Source: Emiliania huxleyi CCMP1516 (Eukaryota; Haptophyta; Isochrysidales; Noelaerhabdaceae). From it: DNA of 37,917 bases. Under the pieces are notes generated by a model, which worked only from the letters and a program-made list of their open reading frames with translations, did no database searches and was not told where the DNA came from. The stretch covers positions 759,445 through 797,361 of the forward strand of contig NW_005201192.1 in NCBI RefSeq assembly GCF_000372725.1, in the 5' to 3' direction. Of this stretch, positions 10,017-20,479 are shown one piece after another; within the stretch, counting starts at the first letter, position 1; every line of letters begins with the position of its first letter. The translations under genes were made by a program, and so were the position numbers.

Positions 10017-13000
10017 ATGATCACGTCTACTCCAGGTTACGATGAAGCCCGCTTCCAGTCCGAGGCGGAACTTGGTCTCGTTGCCGATGTCGTCCTCGCC
10101 CATCGCGCAGAGGGCGCCACCAAGGAGTCAGAGGTCACTGGCAAGATGCCAAAGCCGACCGGGGGAGAGCCGGGGTTGCGCCAGTCGGGTGGCGAGAGCA
10201 GCCTGCTGAGGAAGGAGGCCGAGAGGGAGTCTCAGCGTGAGTCGGAGCTGGAGGCGAAGCGTCGCGAGCTCAAGACGCTGCTCGAGTCGGTCGGGCTGCG
10301 CGTGCGGGTGCAGCACTCACGAGACGGCGGCGAGGTGATGCTCAAGGTCAGCACTGCAAGCGCGCGGTGCATTCTCCCACGCACCGCGGACGCCTGTCTC
10401 GTGGCGGGCCCTAGGTGACGGCCACGCTGGAGCGCCTCGAGGATGAGGCCGAGCGCAGCGGCATGAAGATGGGCATCGCCGGCTCGCAACGCCAATACGA
10501 GCCCTTCACGCGCTCGCGGGCAGGGGAGTTTGTGCTCAAGGAGGGTCGGACCTTCTCGGCGCTGGAGCGGCAGCGGCTCATCCTCTCTATACTGGAGGCA
10601 GAGCACAACGGACTGCTCTGGAGGCGATACACCCCTCATTTTGATGTCATCGCCCATGTTAGGCGGAGCGCGAGGTTGGCGGCGCTGGGCTTGACCTCGA
10701 CGAGCTCGTTGTCAGCGGCGTACTGATCTGCTACTTTGGTCTGCACTCCATTGCAGAGAGGAACTCGCTCAACGCAGAGTGGCTAACCGTGCGCTCGTGG
10801 CCGTTTGCGAACCGGCGGCTCTTTCCGGACCTCGGGCTGATGCAGCAGCCGATAGGGGAGGTCCGGGAGTACTATGGCGAGAGCATCGCCATGTACTTTG
10901 CCTGGATGGAGCACTACACCAACTCGCTGACGGTGCGTGCGTCCCTTCTCCTCCTGCGCCCCGCGCATCAGCCACGCACCGCTGGAGCCAAGCGGCCGCT
11001 GCTCCGTAGACCAGACCCTCTGCTCCTACCACCCGAGGCACGTCCCAACGCGCGTCCCAACGGCGTGCCTGCAGGTGCTTGCGCTCATCGCCGCTGTCGT
11101 CGAGCTGTCGCCGGTTGGTGCGCTCGGCACGCCGCTGTACGCATGCGCCTCTGCGCTGTGGTGCACGTTGATGGCGGAGTCGTGGAAGCGCCGCCAGGCC
11201 ACGCTGGCGCACGAGTGGGGAATGGTTGGCTACGAGAACGAGGAGCGGCCCCGGCCCGAGTTCATCGCAGCCTTCCACAAGGGGCTGTGGGCAGCAGACC
11301 ACGAGGCGGATCCACCCGAGGTGGATGATGGCGATGGGCTTTCGGAGAGCAACGCGAGCATGCGGCTCGACGCGGAGAGCAAGCCAATGGTGAAGAAGCG
11401 GCAGTCGTCCCTCACGAAGATCGTGCGGGGCAACAAGGGCGGGATGGAGCGGCGGAGCGGCTTTTACGACCGGCGCGGCTTTGTGCCGCATGACGACGCT
11501 CCGGAGACGCTAGTGATGCCCGAGGGGTCCCGGCTGCGCGTGTACCTCATGAGCATCCCGACGCTGGTGCTGTGCACCGTGCTGATGCTGGTGGTCACAC
11601 TCGGCATCCTCACCTTCCGCATGCTCATGTCGCTGTCGCGGCAGCTGGAGGAGCATCCGTACTTCAACCCGTCCACCGCGACGACGGTGGGCGCGCTGCT
11701 GAACACACTGTGGATCACAGTCATGAATATGGTGTACGCCAAGCTAGCCGCATGGCTCAACGATCTCGAGAACCACCGCACCGACACGGAGCACGAGGAC
11801 GCGCTCATCGTCAAGACCTTCCTCTTCCAGTTTGCAAACTCGTACATCGTGCTCTTTTACATCGCTTTCATCCAGGGCCTCAACTTCTCGCTCTACGGTG
11901 CCTTTGGCTACACCAACGCGGCGGGCCAGGCGTACCACGACATGTGCGGCCTCTCGGGCGGTGAGTCTGGGGCCGACTCGTGGGCCTTTGCCGGCTGCAA
12001 GGGCCCCGGCGGCAGCGCAGGCGTACCGCCCCCGACGGCGGGCGACCCGCTCGACGCATCCAACCCTCAGGGGCACTGCGAGCGGGCGATCTTTGTCGAG
12101 GCGCGCCACGTCTCTGGCCGCTGCCACCTCGCAGCCTCCGCCCCCTTCTCACTCTCCGCAGCGACGCCCCCTCGCCGCAGGACCCTGACGGCTGCGTCGG
12201 GCTGCTCCGCACGCAGCTGTTCTACTACACCGTCTTCAAGCCCCTCTACGAGGTTGCGCTGCAGGCTCTCATCCCGTGGCTGCAGCACCGCTACAACCTC
12301 TACCAGCTCCGCCAGCGCGTCGGCCGGTCCTCCATCGCGGCCACGGGGATGGCCAGCGCGGAGGCAGCAGACAGCGGCGGGAAGATGGCGGGCTGCGTCG
12401 ACTGGATGACGGGGCTCGTGGGGGCGCCGCCGGGGACGCAGAGTAGTACGGTGAGCATCGACCTGAGCTCCGAGGAGCAGGTTGCGCTTCGCTTCGTCGA
12501 GCTCGGTCAGGAGATCGAGGAGCAGATGGCCATGCCGGCGTTCGACGGCACCTTTTCCGAGTACAACACCAAGGTGATACAGTACGGCTTTGTCTGCATG
12601 TTTGCCTCCGCCTTCCCACCCGCCGCCATCGCCGCGGCGATCGCCAACTTTGTCGAGCTACGCTTCGACGCGCACAAGATTGGCTACTCGCATCGCCGGC
12701 CGGTCTACCGCGGCGCGGAGGACATCGGCTCCTGGCAGCACGTGATGGACGTGCTCTCGTGGCTGGCGCTCGTCATCAATGTGCCACCCGATCCCTCTGC
12801 CGCGTCGCGCGGCACACGAGGCCCAGTGACCACGCGCTGCCGTTCTCCGTCGCCCGCAGGCTCTGATCGTGGCGTACACGTCCAACAGCGTGCGCGACAT
12901 GCTCGTAATACCGTGGCTCGCCGACAGAAGCGACTGCTCCAGCGACGCGGCCCCCTCGTGGGATGAGGACTGCGTCTCCAACTGGCGAGAGTGCTACCTC

Positions 13001-13324
13001 AACATTGGCGGCACGCCTGAGTACCCGGCATGGCAGTACCTGCCCACAAACATCACCGTCTCGGTCCCGCTGCTCACGGCGCTATGCGAGAAGAAGGTGG
13101 CGGCCGAGATGCAGACGCTGTACGACGAGGAGCATTGCTTCGTGTGCCAGGCGCGGCAGCGCGCCGTCTCATTATCGCTCGTCTGGACCGTCTTTGTTCT
13201 CGAGCACGTTCTCGTCCTCGTCAAGCTCTTCCTCGCCGCCTTGGTGCCCGACGTGCCGCGCTGGGTCGAGCTTGAGCAGGCAAAGCAGCGCTATGTGAGC
13301 GAGCGCCAGCGCAAGAAGCAATGA
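10017..13324 (+). CDS. Anoctamin (TMEM16 family membrane protein), 6 exons
   Basis: Exons: 10017-10346, 10415-10597, 10663-10932, 11075-12100, 12181-12780, 12860-13324, giving 957 aa in frame, within the usual anoctamin range. TMEM16 family signatures are clear: EVREYYGESIAMYFAWMEHY, ESWKRRQATLAHEWGM, LNDLENHRTDTEHEDALIVK, TFLFQFANSYIVLFYIAF, YNTKVIQYGFVCMFASAFPP and FVELRFDAHKIGY...RRPVYRG. About ten hydrophobic helices can be counted. The family are calcium-activated chloride channels or phospholipid scramblases at the plasma membrane or endomembranes. By eye, the helix-8 Glu and Asp of the calcium site (ELRFD) and one helix-7 Glu (SEY) are kept, but the second helix-7 acidic position is Thr. 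The N-terminus (1-110) contains a charged, probably coiled segment (LLRKEAERESQRESELEAKR). Introns 2 and 4 read as GC-AG, the other three as GT-AG. Confidence 0.92.
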
Positions 13325-13929
13325 CCCGGGAGACGCGAGCGCGCATGTGCGGTATCGTGAGCGTGCCGAGCGCATGTGCTAAGGGTTGGCCCTCGCGCTC
13401 GCCACCGTTCTCGGACCTCGGGCTCGGCGCTCGCACCTCGAGAGCTCTCGACGTCGACCGTCGACGGCCGCGCTGCTGCGTGCTCCTCTGCACTGTGGCG
13501 CTGCCGCTGCGCGCTGGGGACTGGGCACCGGACCTGGCTCCTGGCCACCTGGGGGTGGGGCGCCGCCCGGGCGGCGGGCGCGCTGGACCTGTGGAGCGCT
13601 GGGCCGCTCCTGGCGCTGCTTCCGGTTCCGCGGGGCCGGGGGGCTCGCGCCTCGCGCCCCCTCGACGGTGGGCCTGAACATATTTTGACATGTCGTAGAT
13701 GTAGAAGACGTTTCAACTAACAGCGAAACGCGCGGACACAATCATACACTGCTGCGCTCGCACGTGACACATACCCTTGATAATCGCGCTCCCGCCCCTC
13801 CACGCCTTCGCTCCCGGCGCCGAACATCCTCGGCCTCTCCTCTGCCCCTCCGGCGCCATCCGCAACGCCATCCGGCGCGCCGCCGAACGGGGCTGCCGCA
13901 GCGGCGGCGCAGGCCGTGTGGCCAGCCGC
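13325..13929. other. Convergent 3' spacer
   Basis: This is the gap between two convergent stop codons, those of the anoctamin and the light-harvesting gene. The many overlapping open frames are a by-product of high GC content and none has family resemblance. No terminator-like or RNA structure stands out. Confidence 0.45.
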
Positions 13930-14996
13930 TTAGAGCGTCTCGCCGATCGGGAAGATCGGGTTGCCGGTCAGGCCCTCGTGGATCAGCATGCCTGGGGGGG
14001 GGGGGGGGGGCAAGGGGTGAAAGGGGCAGGGACGGGGGCCGGGGGAGCATGACGCAGGAGTATGTGTGTGTGCCGCTCCTCGAGGGAGGGTGAAGGGGGG
14101 GGGGGGGTATGCACCGGTGATGCCCATCATCGCAGCGCGGCCGTTGTTGCGCTCGGCGTTGAGCTTCCAGGTCTTTCCGAGGAAGAGCTCGTCCTCGCCG
14201 ACCTGCGGCGGGGCAGGGAGGGGCGCGTGGGAGGGGGGCGGCAGATTGACGGGAAGAGGGGGGGGGGGGGCGAGGGTAGAATGGTGTGTGGGAGGAGCGG
14301 CGGCGGCGGCACCTGCTTGGTCGAGCCGTCGCCAAGCCAGACGTCGTAGCCGTCGGGGTAGCGCGCCCACGCGACGCCCTCGGGGACGACGTCACCGGGG
14401 TCCTTCTCGGGGTCCTGCTTCAGCGCGTACACCTCGAGGAAGGAGATGAAGAGGACGATCTGCAGCCACGCCGAGGTGGGCAGAGCCGCCCACGACGCAA
14501 TCGCGCCGCCGGGCAGGTCGGAGAACTTGATGCCCTCCGCGAGGGAGAGGTAGCCGGGCCAGCGGATGCCCGAGTAGGTGGTGATGACGCCGAGGAAGGC
14601 CGCCATCGCGAGCCGCCCGTGCTTGATCTCCATCTCCACGAACCTGCGGTACCGCTCCGGCCCCTGCTCGCGGATCTGCAGCGGGTCCCAGCGGCCGATG
14701 GGCGGAAGCACCCCGATCTCGTCGAACTGCGGGACGAAGGTGTCGACCTCGACGTACGGCTTGCCGGTCACGTCGACGAACGAGCCAGCGGTGCGGCGGG
14801 TGGAGATCTTTGCGTAATCCTTGCCGCCGCCGCGCTTGGCCGCCTTGGCAGCCTTCTTGACGGGCTTCTTGGCCGCCTTCTTGGGCGCCGCAGCCTTGGA
14901 GCCGGAGAAGAACATCTCCGGCGCCGGCGTGCGCACCGCCGCGAGCGGCGCGACGGGCGCGGTGAAGGAGAGGGCGACAGGGGCGAGCGAAAGCAT
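13930..14996 (-). CDS. Light-harvesting chlorophyll-binding protein (red-lineage LHC), 3 exons
   Basis: Exons on the minus strand: 14996-14313, 14202-14115, 13991-13930, giving 277 aa in frame; both introns are GT-AG. The N-terminus MLSLAPVALSFTAPVAPLAA fits a signal plus transit peptide for a complex plastid. It is followed by an unusual lysine-rich stretch (about residues 34-60: KKAAKKPVKKAAKAAKR). Chlorophyll-binding helix 1 is EMEIKHGRLAMAAFLGVI and helix 3 is LNAERNNGRAAMMGITGM, both with the ExxHGR/ExxNGR ligands. The motif GVLPPIGRWDPL before helix 1 is typical of chlorophyll a/c LHCs of algae with secondary red plastids. The ending HEGLTGNPIFPIGETL is a normal family end. The product would bind chlorophylls and fucoxanthin-type carotenoids in the thylakoid membrane. 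Both introns contain poly-C runs on the coding strand. Confidence 0.95.
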
Positions 14997-15752
14997 GGGA
15001 GGCGATTCTCAGGGGCGATCTGCGCGACAATTCAGAGGATCCCGAGACCTCGGGAGCAAGTTGGCTGCACCCATGAAGGTTTTCCACATTCGTCAAAGGA
15101 AAGAGGCGCATGAAGCGCGAAATGCAAGCCAACTGCAGAGAAAAGAAAGAGCGCACCGCCCATACTTGGCGTGAGGACCGCCAGTGGAGTTGGGAGTCCA
15201 CAGTGCACCACCGCGCTGCGAGCCTGTCGTGGTTGGTGTCGACACTGATCACTGTGTCTGTGAGAAATTGGTGATTTCTTGTTGGTTTTCAAAAATATCA
15301 AAACAACAAATGTGAGTGTTGGAGTTGTTTGGTATTGTCCGCGTTGCCGTTGGGTCGTGCGCGGCCTTGTCTGCTGCCTTTCCCCGCAACTTGAGCTGCC
15401 CCTGCACCGCGACCATCGCGTTGGCGGTCTCTGCGCAGCAAGCTTGGCCGCCTTCGCCGATCTCTCTCGCTCTGCCGCCGCCGCCGCGTCCACGGGGCGG
15501 GTCGTCGCGCAGCTCGGCGTCGGCAGCCTCGATCATGGGACATGGCAGCCTCGCTCATACCACATACGTACGGGAGCGCAGAGACCTGAATACGGTCCGT
15601 CGACAAATTCGAAACGTCCGCAGCTCCCGCCGAATTCGAAACGTCCGCAGCTCCCGCCGATCTCCCGCTAACGGATCTTACCCCGCCTGTAACCTCTCTT
15701 TAAGGTATTGCTAAACGCCTCTCTCTCTCACCACCACATCCACAACCACACT
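14997..15752. other. Upstream region of the LHC gene
   Basis: This should hold the promoter of the LHC gene. A 26-bp unit (core attcgaaacgtccgcagctc) is duplicated in tandem at about 15606-15657. An ATG-started minus-strand frame at 15249-15536 (95 aa, MIEAADAELRDDPPRGRGG...) is possible but has no recognised similarity, so I do not call it. The base composition becomes more AT-rich around 15260-15320. Confidence 0.4.
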
Positions 15753-15995
15753 CTAAATAAAATAAATCAAACGGACATCCCAATGCTATAGGGCTGGGTC
15801 GAGGACAGACACGTCCCCACCTTTGCAGGATTTTGCAAAAGCGAGGGGGGAAGGGCGCATCGCCGCGCGGAGAGGGCTGGGCACAGGGCACAGGGGATCT
15901 CTCTCGCATAGCCATAGGATACACACTCGGCGGCACGAGGGCAGGGCTGAGCGTCCTATTTGTGCTCCCCCCCGGACCCCTCGCTCTCGGGCACT
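15753..15995 (+). repeat. Left arm of a ~245-bp inverted repeat (family A)
   Basis: This block matches the reverse complement of about 17068-17325 with a few small indels. Shared landmarks include ctgggtcgaggacagacacg, cccacctttgcaggattttg and gatacacactcggcggcacg. The outer end is AT-rich (aaataaaataaat before cggacatcc) and the inner end is gctctcgggcac. The pair could be terminal inverted repeats of a mobile element or two oppositely oriented dispersed copies. Confidence 0.85.
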
Positions 15996-16011
15996 ATCCA
16001 TCTGACCACTA

Positions 16012-16268
16012 ACGGACTTGGAGCACTTGGAGTGCAGTCATCAACCTCACATCCAGGGCCGGGGAGCTGAGAAGCGCACCCAGCGAGCCGGATGATCGGC
16101 ATCGGGCTACGGGCTAGAGAGCCCTGACCCCTAGCTAGGGGGGGTGCGCATTCGCAGGGCAAGGGCCTTAAAGTAAACACGGGTCTCCGAGGGTTGGTTC
16201 TGCGCTTTGGGTGTCCCCTAGCGGCGGAACGCCCCCTCTACTCGGAGCTAGTAAACACCAGACTCTAG
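16012..16268 (+). repeat. Dispersed repeat family B, copy 1
   Basis: This block of about 250 bp is the reverse complement of about 28899-29155. Landmarks are acttggagcacttggagtgc, gtcatcaacctcacatccag, a ggcatcgggct-like stretch, a run near cttaaagtaaacacgg, and ccctctactcggagctagta at the right end. It has no coding potential. It lies inside the interval bounded by the family A inverted repeats, so it may be nested. Confidence 0.85.
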
Positions 16269-16525
16269 ACTAACATGTTTTCTTTCTTTTTCTACTCGGA
16301 GCCAGTGAGACGAGAATACGCACATCTTACAAGAATACATACTGCCCCCACGGAGTACCTGCACTACTCGACGATAATACAAGAAGAATACGCAGGACGC
16401 AGCTTGGAAGTTGCAGACGCCTATAAAGAAAAAACAGCCAGCTAAATTTCGGCGGCTAAAAAGCAAAGGACGGGCGCTTTTGATCGGCAAAGCAAAGTTG
16501 GAGTAACGGCGACCGCGTCGCCACA

Positions 16526-17068
16526 ATGCCAGTCGCCTGTCGAGCAGCCTTGGCGGCGCGCATGCGCCGCAGGGTTGACCGACAGCCGCGCGCCTCGAGC
16601 CTCTCGCTCCAAGCGCCGGCAGCCACGCAGCGGCAAGACACGCAGTGGCCGCACTGCGGCGGTTGGACCCCGGCCCGTGCGTCGACAAAAACGCGCTATC
16701 CGCGCGGCGGCGGGCCCTCGCGCCAGTCGCGCTCCCCCTCCCCTGACTCGCCGCCCGCGAAGCGCGCCTCCTCCGCCGACTCCTCCGGCTACGACTCCGA
16801 GACGCCCGACGAGGTCCAGACGGAGGCGGTGCGCAGGGTGTGCGGCGCGCTCGGCATAAGGGAGCGGTTCGACGCGGCGCTGGCGGCGGGCGAGCTGCCC
16901 GAGCTGCTCGAGGGATTGCCGTGTGGAATGGTTGAGGCCTCCATCCGTCTCATGCGGGGGTACATGCGCACGGGCAAGTGGCCCGAGCCCACCCTGCCCA
17001 GCCCTGAACCGGAGCGCGGCCGCTCGCGTAGTAGCTCACACTGCCCCTCAGAGTGGTCGGAGGATTAG
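16526..17068 (+). CDS. Unrecognised ORF inside the inverted-repeat-bounded block
   Basis: An ATG-started frame of 180 aa whose stop codon lies right at the inner edge of the right family A arm. The first 70 residues are basic and Ser/Pro-rich. Residues about 88-155 look like a helical domain (QTEAVRRVCGALGIRERFDA, then LPELLEGLPCGMVEASIRLM), and the tail is acidic and Ser-rich (ending CPSEWSED). I see no transposase, helicase or reverse transcriptase motif. It could be an accessory ORF of an element or a host gene caught between repeats. The function is unknown and coding status uncertain. Confidence 0.35.
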   Translation: MPVACRAALAARMRRRVDRQPRASSLSLQAPAATQRQDTQWPHCGGWTPARASTKTRYPRGGGPSRQSRSPSPDSPPAKRASSADSSGYDSETPDEVQTEAVRRVCGALGIRERFDAALAAGELPELLEGLPCGMVEASIRLMRGYMRTGKWPEPTLPSPEPERGRSRSSSHCPSEWSED

Positions 17069-17325
17069 TGCCCCAAGAGCGAGGACCCCGAGGGGAGCAC
17101 CAATAGGAGGCCCAGCCTTGCCCTCGTGCCGCCGAGTGTGTATCCTATGCGAGAGAGATCCCCTGTCGCCTGTGCCCTGTGCCCAGCCCTCTCCACGCCG
17201 CGATGCGCCCCCCCGCCCCCTCCCCCTCGCCCTTGCAAAATCCTGCAAAGGTGGGGACGTGTCTGTCCTCGACCCAGCCCTAGCTTGGGATGACGGATGT
17301 CCGTTTTATTTATTAGAATTAGTGC
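17068..17325 (-). repeat. Right arm of the ~245-bp inverted repeat (family A)
   Basis: This is the reverse complement of 15753-15995. Both arms include a match to catgtgtctgtcctcgaccc-like sequence and the AT-rich outer tail (cgttttatttattag). Distance between outer ends is about 1.57 kb. Differences between the arms are scattered substitutions and short indels, so the duplication is not very recent. Confidence 0.85.
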
Positions 17326-17474
17326 TTGAGCAGCCGGGCGGTCGCCGCAGCCACCTCGAACGGTAGCTCGTCGAGCCACTCGCCGAAGGTGCCCTCGTCT
17401 TGCGCCGCGGCGTTCAACTACTTTTTCTTTTTGCCTCTGTGTAGTGTGTAGCAAGGGGCTCTGCAAATGCGAAT

Positions 17475-19845
17475 ATGCTAAAAGTCTGTTTCTTTTTCGG
17501 TAGCGGGCGAAAAAAAACTCGGGGCGCAGGCAATCCCGAGAGTCAGCATGATATGCCTCTGCCCGACCTAATCGAGGTTGTGCCGCTCAGCCCCGAGGCG
17601 CTGGCGCGGCTCAAGGCGGCGCCCGCCCAGATTGCCATCCCAGGGTCCAAGTCCATCACCAACCGCGCAATCGTGCTCGCTGCGCTCGGCGACGGCGCTG
17701 TAACGCTCCAGGGCGCGCTGTGGTCCGAGGACACTGAGGCGATGACTGAGTGCATGCGGACGCTCGGGATCAACGTCGAGGTGGCGGCCGACCCACTAAA
17801 TGCGGCCAACCGGCGGATCACTGTCCACGGCTGCGGCGGCGTGGTGCCTCCGGGCGGCACCGAGGAGGCGCCGACCGAGCTCTTTGTGGCGAACGCCGGC
17901 ACTGCGGCCCGCTTCCTGACGGCGATGGTGTGCCTGGGGAGCGGCGTGTACCGCCTCTCCGGCGTCCCGCGCATGCACGAGCGGCCGCAGGCGCGCTAGC
18001 CACTCAGTGGACATCTTCTCAGAGCCCTCCTCGAATCTTCTCGGAAGCTTCCCCACAGGCGGAGCTCGTCCGAGCGCTGCGAGCGCTCGGGTACCGCGTC
18101 GACACGCCCAATGAGCGGCTGCCGGCGCTCGTGCACGGCGGAGGGCCGCGGCCGGGTCCGGTGCTGGTGAGCGTGTCCGACTCGTCGCAGTTTGCGTCCG
18201 CCCTGCTGCTCTCGAGCGCGCGCGGCGGGTGGGTCGTCTCGGCGCGGGTGCGGCACGCCGTGAGCTGCGTCTCTTCACGCCATTGGCCGTGAACAGGTGG
18301 GTCGTCTCGACTCCGGAGGGGTCCAACCCGGACGAGCTCCCGCGCGCGATCCTCTGAGAGCGGCCCCTCTGCCTCACGGCGGAGGCGCACACGGGCAGCC
18401 GTTGGAGACTTTGTAGGCGCGGCGAGAGAGGGCGCGCCTGCGGGGGAGAGCGAGCCTCCTCGGAGCCCGTTCGGAGCCCTCCCGGTAGGTACGTCGAGAT
18501 GACGCGCCGGCTGGTGGAGACGTTCCCACACGGCGGCGGCGACTTCCAGGTCGAGCCGGACGCGTCCAGCGCCAGCTACTTTCACGCTGCAAACGCGCTC
18601 TTCCCAGACCACCTGCCGGCGCGGCGGCCTGCCCCTCCCCTCGGAGCCCACCCCGTCTAGGCGCAAGCCCTCGAGGGCGACACTTGCGGTAGGTGCGCGT
18701 GCTCGCCTGCCAGCCCCCAAAGAGGGAGGGAGGAACCGGCTGGCAGATCGACGCAGAGTTCCCACGTTTGGCGCCGACGGCGGCGGCCGAAGGCGACAAC
18801 GGTGGCGGCGACGGCGACGGCGGCGCGGCGGCCGATCCGGCCAAGCGAGCGAAGCTGGCGCCGCGTGTCATTTCGCGGCACGCGCCGACGGATTTGGGCG
18901 ACTCGGTCACGATTGCCATGCTGGCATGTCCGCGACACGTCCGCGACACGTCCGCGACACGTCCGCGGCACCGGCCACAGGTGATGACGGCGATCGCCAT
19001 CGCGCCGCTCGCCTCGCAGCCGCACGCCTTCGCTTCGCTCGGCGTGCTGCGCAAGCAAGAGTGCGAGCGCGTGGCGGCACTGAGGGACGAGTTGCGCAAG
19101 TGCAAGGTGATCGCCGCCCGCGAGGGGGGCGTGGGAAGGAGGAGGGGGGGGAGGGGGGAGGAGGAGGCCCGCACCTCGAGCAAGCGCCCTCCCGCCCCGC
19201 CCCTCCCACCTCTCTGCGGCCGCCCTCGCACACCCCTCAGGCGAGCGTCGAGGAGGAGGTTGCGACGGACACTCTCTCCATCGCCCCGACCGCCGCCGCC
19301 TCCCTCGGCGACGCGACAGTGGCGACGTGCGTCGACCCGGATGGCGGCACGCGACGATGATTGCGGTCGAGCGTGACGCGGTCTTGGCATAGGTACCACG
19401 ACCACCGGATGGCGATGTGCTTCGCCACTCTCGCGCTCAAGGCGCCGCCTTCATGGACGCTTCCTAGACACTTCCTAGACACTTCCTAGACACTTTCAAG
19501 ACGCTTCATAGACGCTTCATAGACGCTTCATAGACGCTTCATAGACGCTTCATAGACGCTTCATAGACGCTTCCGGACGCTCACGAGGCGACACCGCCGC
19601 CGCCGCCGCCGCACCCGCGCCGCACTGCGCGAGCCGCGCCCCCCTGACGCGCGGTCGGGCTGCGGCAGGTGCGAGGCATCAAGATTGAGGGGCCGCGCTG
19701 CGTGAGGAAGACGGTGCCCTCCTTCTTCCAGATCCTTGCCGCGTCGCCGCCGAGCGGGCTGGGCGTGGAGGTCTGGGAGTGCAACGCCGCCACGGGCGAG
19801 CGGCTGCGGCGGCTTGAGGCTCCCGAGGACCTCTTCGCCGCGTGA
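17475..19845 (+). CDS. EPSP synthase (3-phosphoshikimate 1-carboxyvinyltransferase), 9 exons
   Basis: Exons: 17475-17990, 18059-18228, 18297-18341, 18489-18618, 18693-18905, 18981-19106, 19241-19326, 19393-19441, 19669-19845, giving 503 aa; starting at the second ATG (17553) gives 477 aa. Shikimate-pathway EPSP synthase motifs appear in order: PGSKSITNRAIVLAAL, ELFVANAGTAARFLTAMV, RMHERPQ, SDSSQFASALLLSSA, DASSASYF, TGWQIDAEF, LRKQECERVAALRDEL, TYHDHRMAMCFATLALK and PRCVRKTVPSFFQ. The enzyme transfers enolpyruvate from PEP to shikimate-3-phosphate, and in algae it normally works in the plastid. The N-terminus before residue 27 is short and basic (GRKKTRG); a targeting exon could lie upstream. 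It is a stand-alone enzyme, not part of an AROM fusion here. A Gly/Asp-rich loop follows WQIDAEF. Introns 1, 3, 4 and 8 read as GC-AG; the exact ends of exon 3 are the least certain. Confidence 0.88.
18906..18980 (+). repeat. EPSP synthase intron 5 with 11-bp tandem repeat
   Basis: This is a 75-nt GT-AG intron between DLGDS and VMTAIAIAP. About 18926-18972 consists of roughly four copies of the 11-bp unit gacacgtccgc. The intron length is a multiple of three and holds no stop codon, so retention would insert residues without shifting frame. Confidence 0.8.
19442..19668 (+). repeat. EPSP synthase intron 8 with ~11-bp tandem repeat
   Basis: This is a 227-nt GC-AG intron between the exon ending FATLALK and the exon starting VRGIKIEGP. 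About 19455-19575 is an array of about eleven copies: first the variant agacacttcct, then agacgcttcat repeated. The rest is GCC-rich. It is the longest of the ~11-bp intron arrays in the window. Confidence 0.85.
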
Positions 19846-20330
19846 GCCAGACGTTTTAGGATACGCGATCGCGCACGCACACGTACTCCTCATCTTTGAA
19901 GCATGTGTCATGTCCATGGCCGATGATGCGATGAAGGCTGAGATCCGCGTCATCTGTGCTGGGGAGTCTCGCGCTCGTTGCGACGTTGGCCACAGTTCTA
20001 CACGGTCTTAAACGAGTGGGCACTTTCTTGTAGTAATTGCTGCGTCCACATTTTGCACATACCACATTGTCAGCATTATTGTCTCTTTTTGCGACACGCG
20101 CGTTTTCATTTTTTATACCGTCATGCGTCAATGTGTGCGCGCGGCGCCGCCGCGAACCCCACGGGAACCGCGCCCCGTGGCGGCGTGGGGGCGCCAGAAC
20201 TTGGGCCAGGTACCAATTTTGTCGAATTTATTTCAAAATCTGCAGGCGCGGAGCGCCTGCGAAAATTTTGAAGAAATTTGCAGTCGGGCCTGATTTTCAT
20301 CAAGATCTTTCAAATTTGCGGTGTGGAGTT
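19846..20330. other. 3' region of EPSP synthase with an imperfect hairpin
   Basis: No gene is seen. About 20215-20283 contains an imperfect inverted repeat: ctgcaggcgc, a gga loop, then gcgcctgcg, with A/T-rich flanks (ttatttcaaaat and aaaattttgaagaaat) that partly extend the pairing. Just upstream, 20140-20195 is strongly GC-rich and partly self-complementary. Confidence 0.5.
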
Positions 20331-20335
20331 GGGGG

Positions 20336-20400
20336 GTGGGTTAGGTTAGGGTTATTAGGGTTAGAGGGTTTGGGTTAGGGTTAGGGTTAGGGTCAGGGTT
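20336..20400 (+). repeat. Interstitial telomere-type repeat (TTAGGG)
   Basis: About ten degenerate copies of TTAGGG run in one direction, including three perfect adjacent copies near 20375-20392 and variants such as ttaggt, ttatta and gtcagg. This is the telomere repeat of many algae, but here it is internal, with genes on both sides. It may mark a healed break, an old chromosome end or an assembly join. Confidence 0.8.
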
Positions 20401-20479
20401 GTCTGGTTGTGTCTGTATATGCCAGCGTTGCAGGGTTCTGCGCTGGTATCTGGCCCCACAGCGCCGACGACTACGCCGC

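Noticed and set aside
18297..18488. Stop codon within EPSP synthase as evidence of a pseudogene
   Set aside because: The stop lies in a segment with intron features (GC start, TAG end, precise frame restoration before YVEMTRRLVE), and all catalytic motifs follow intact.
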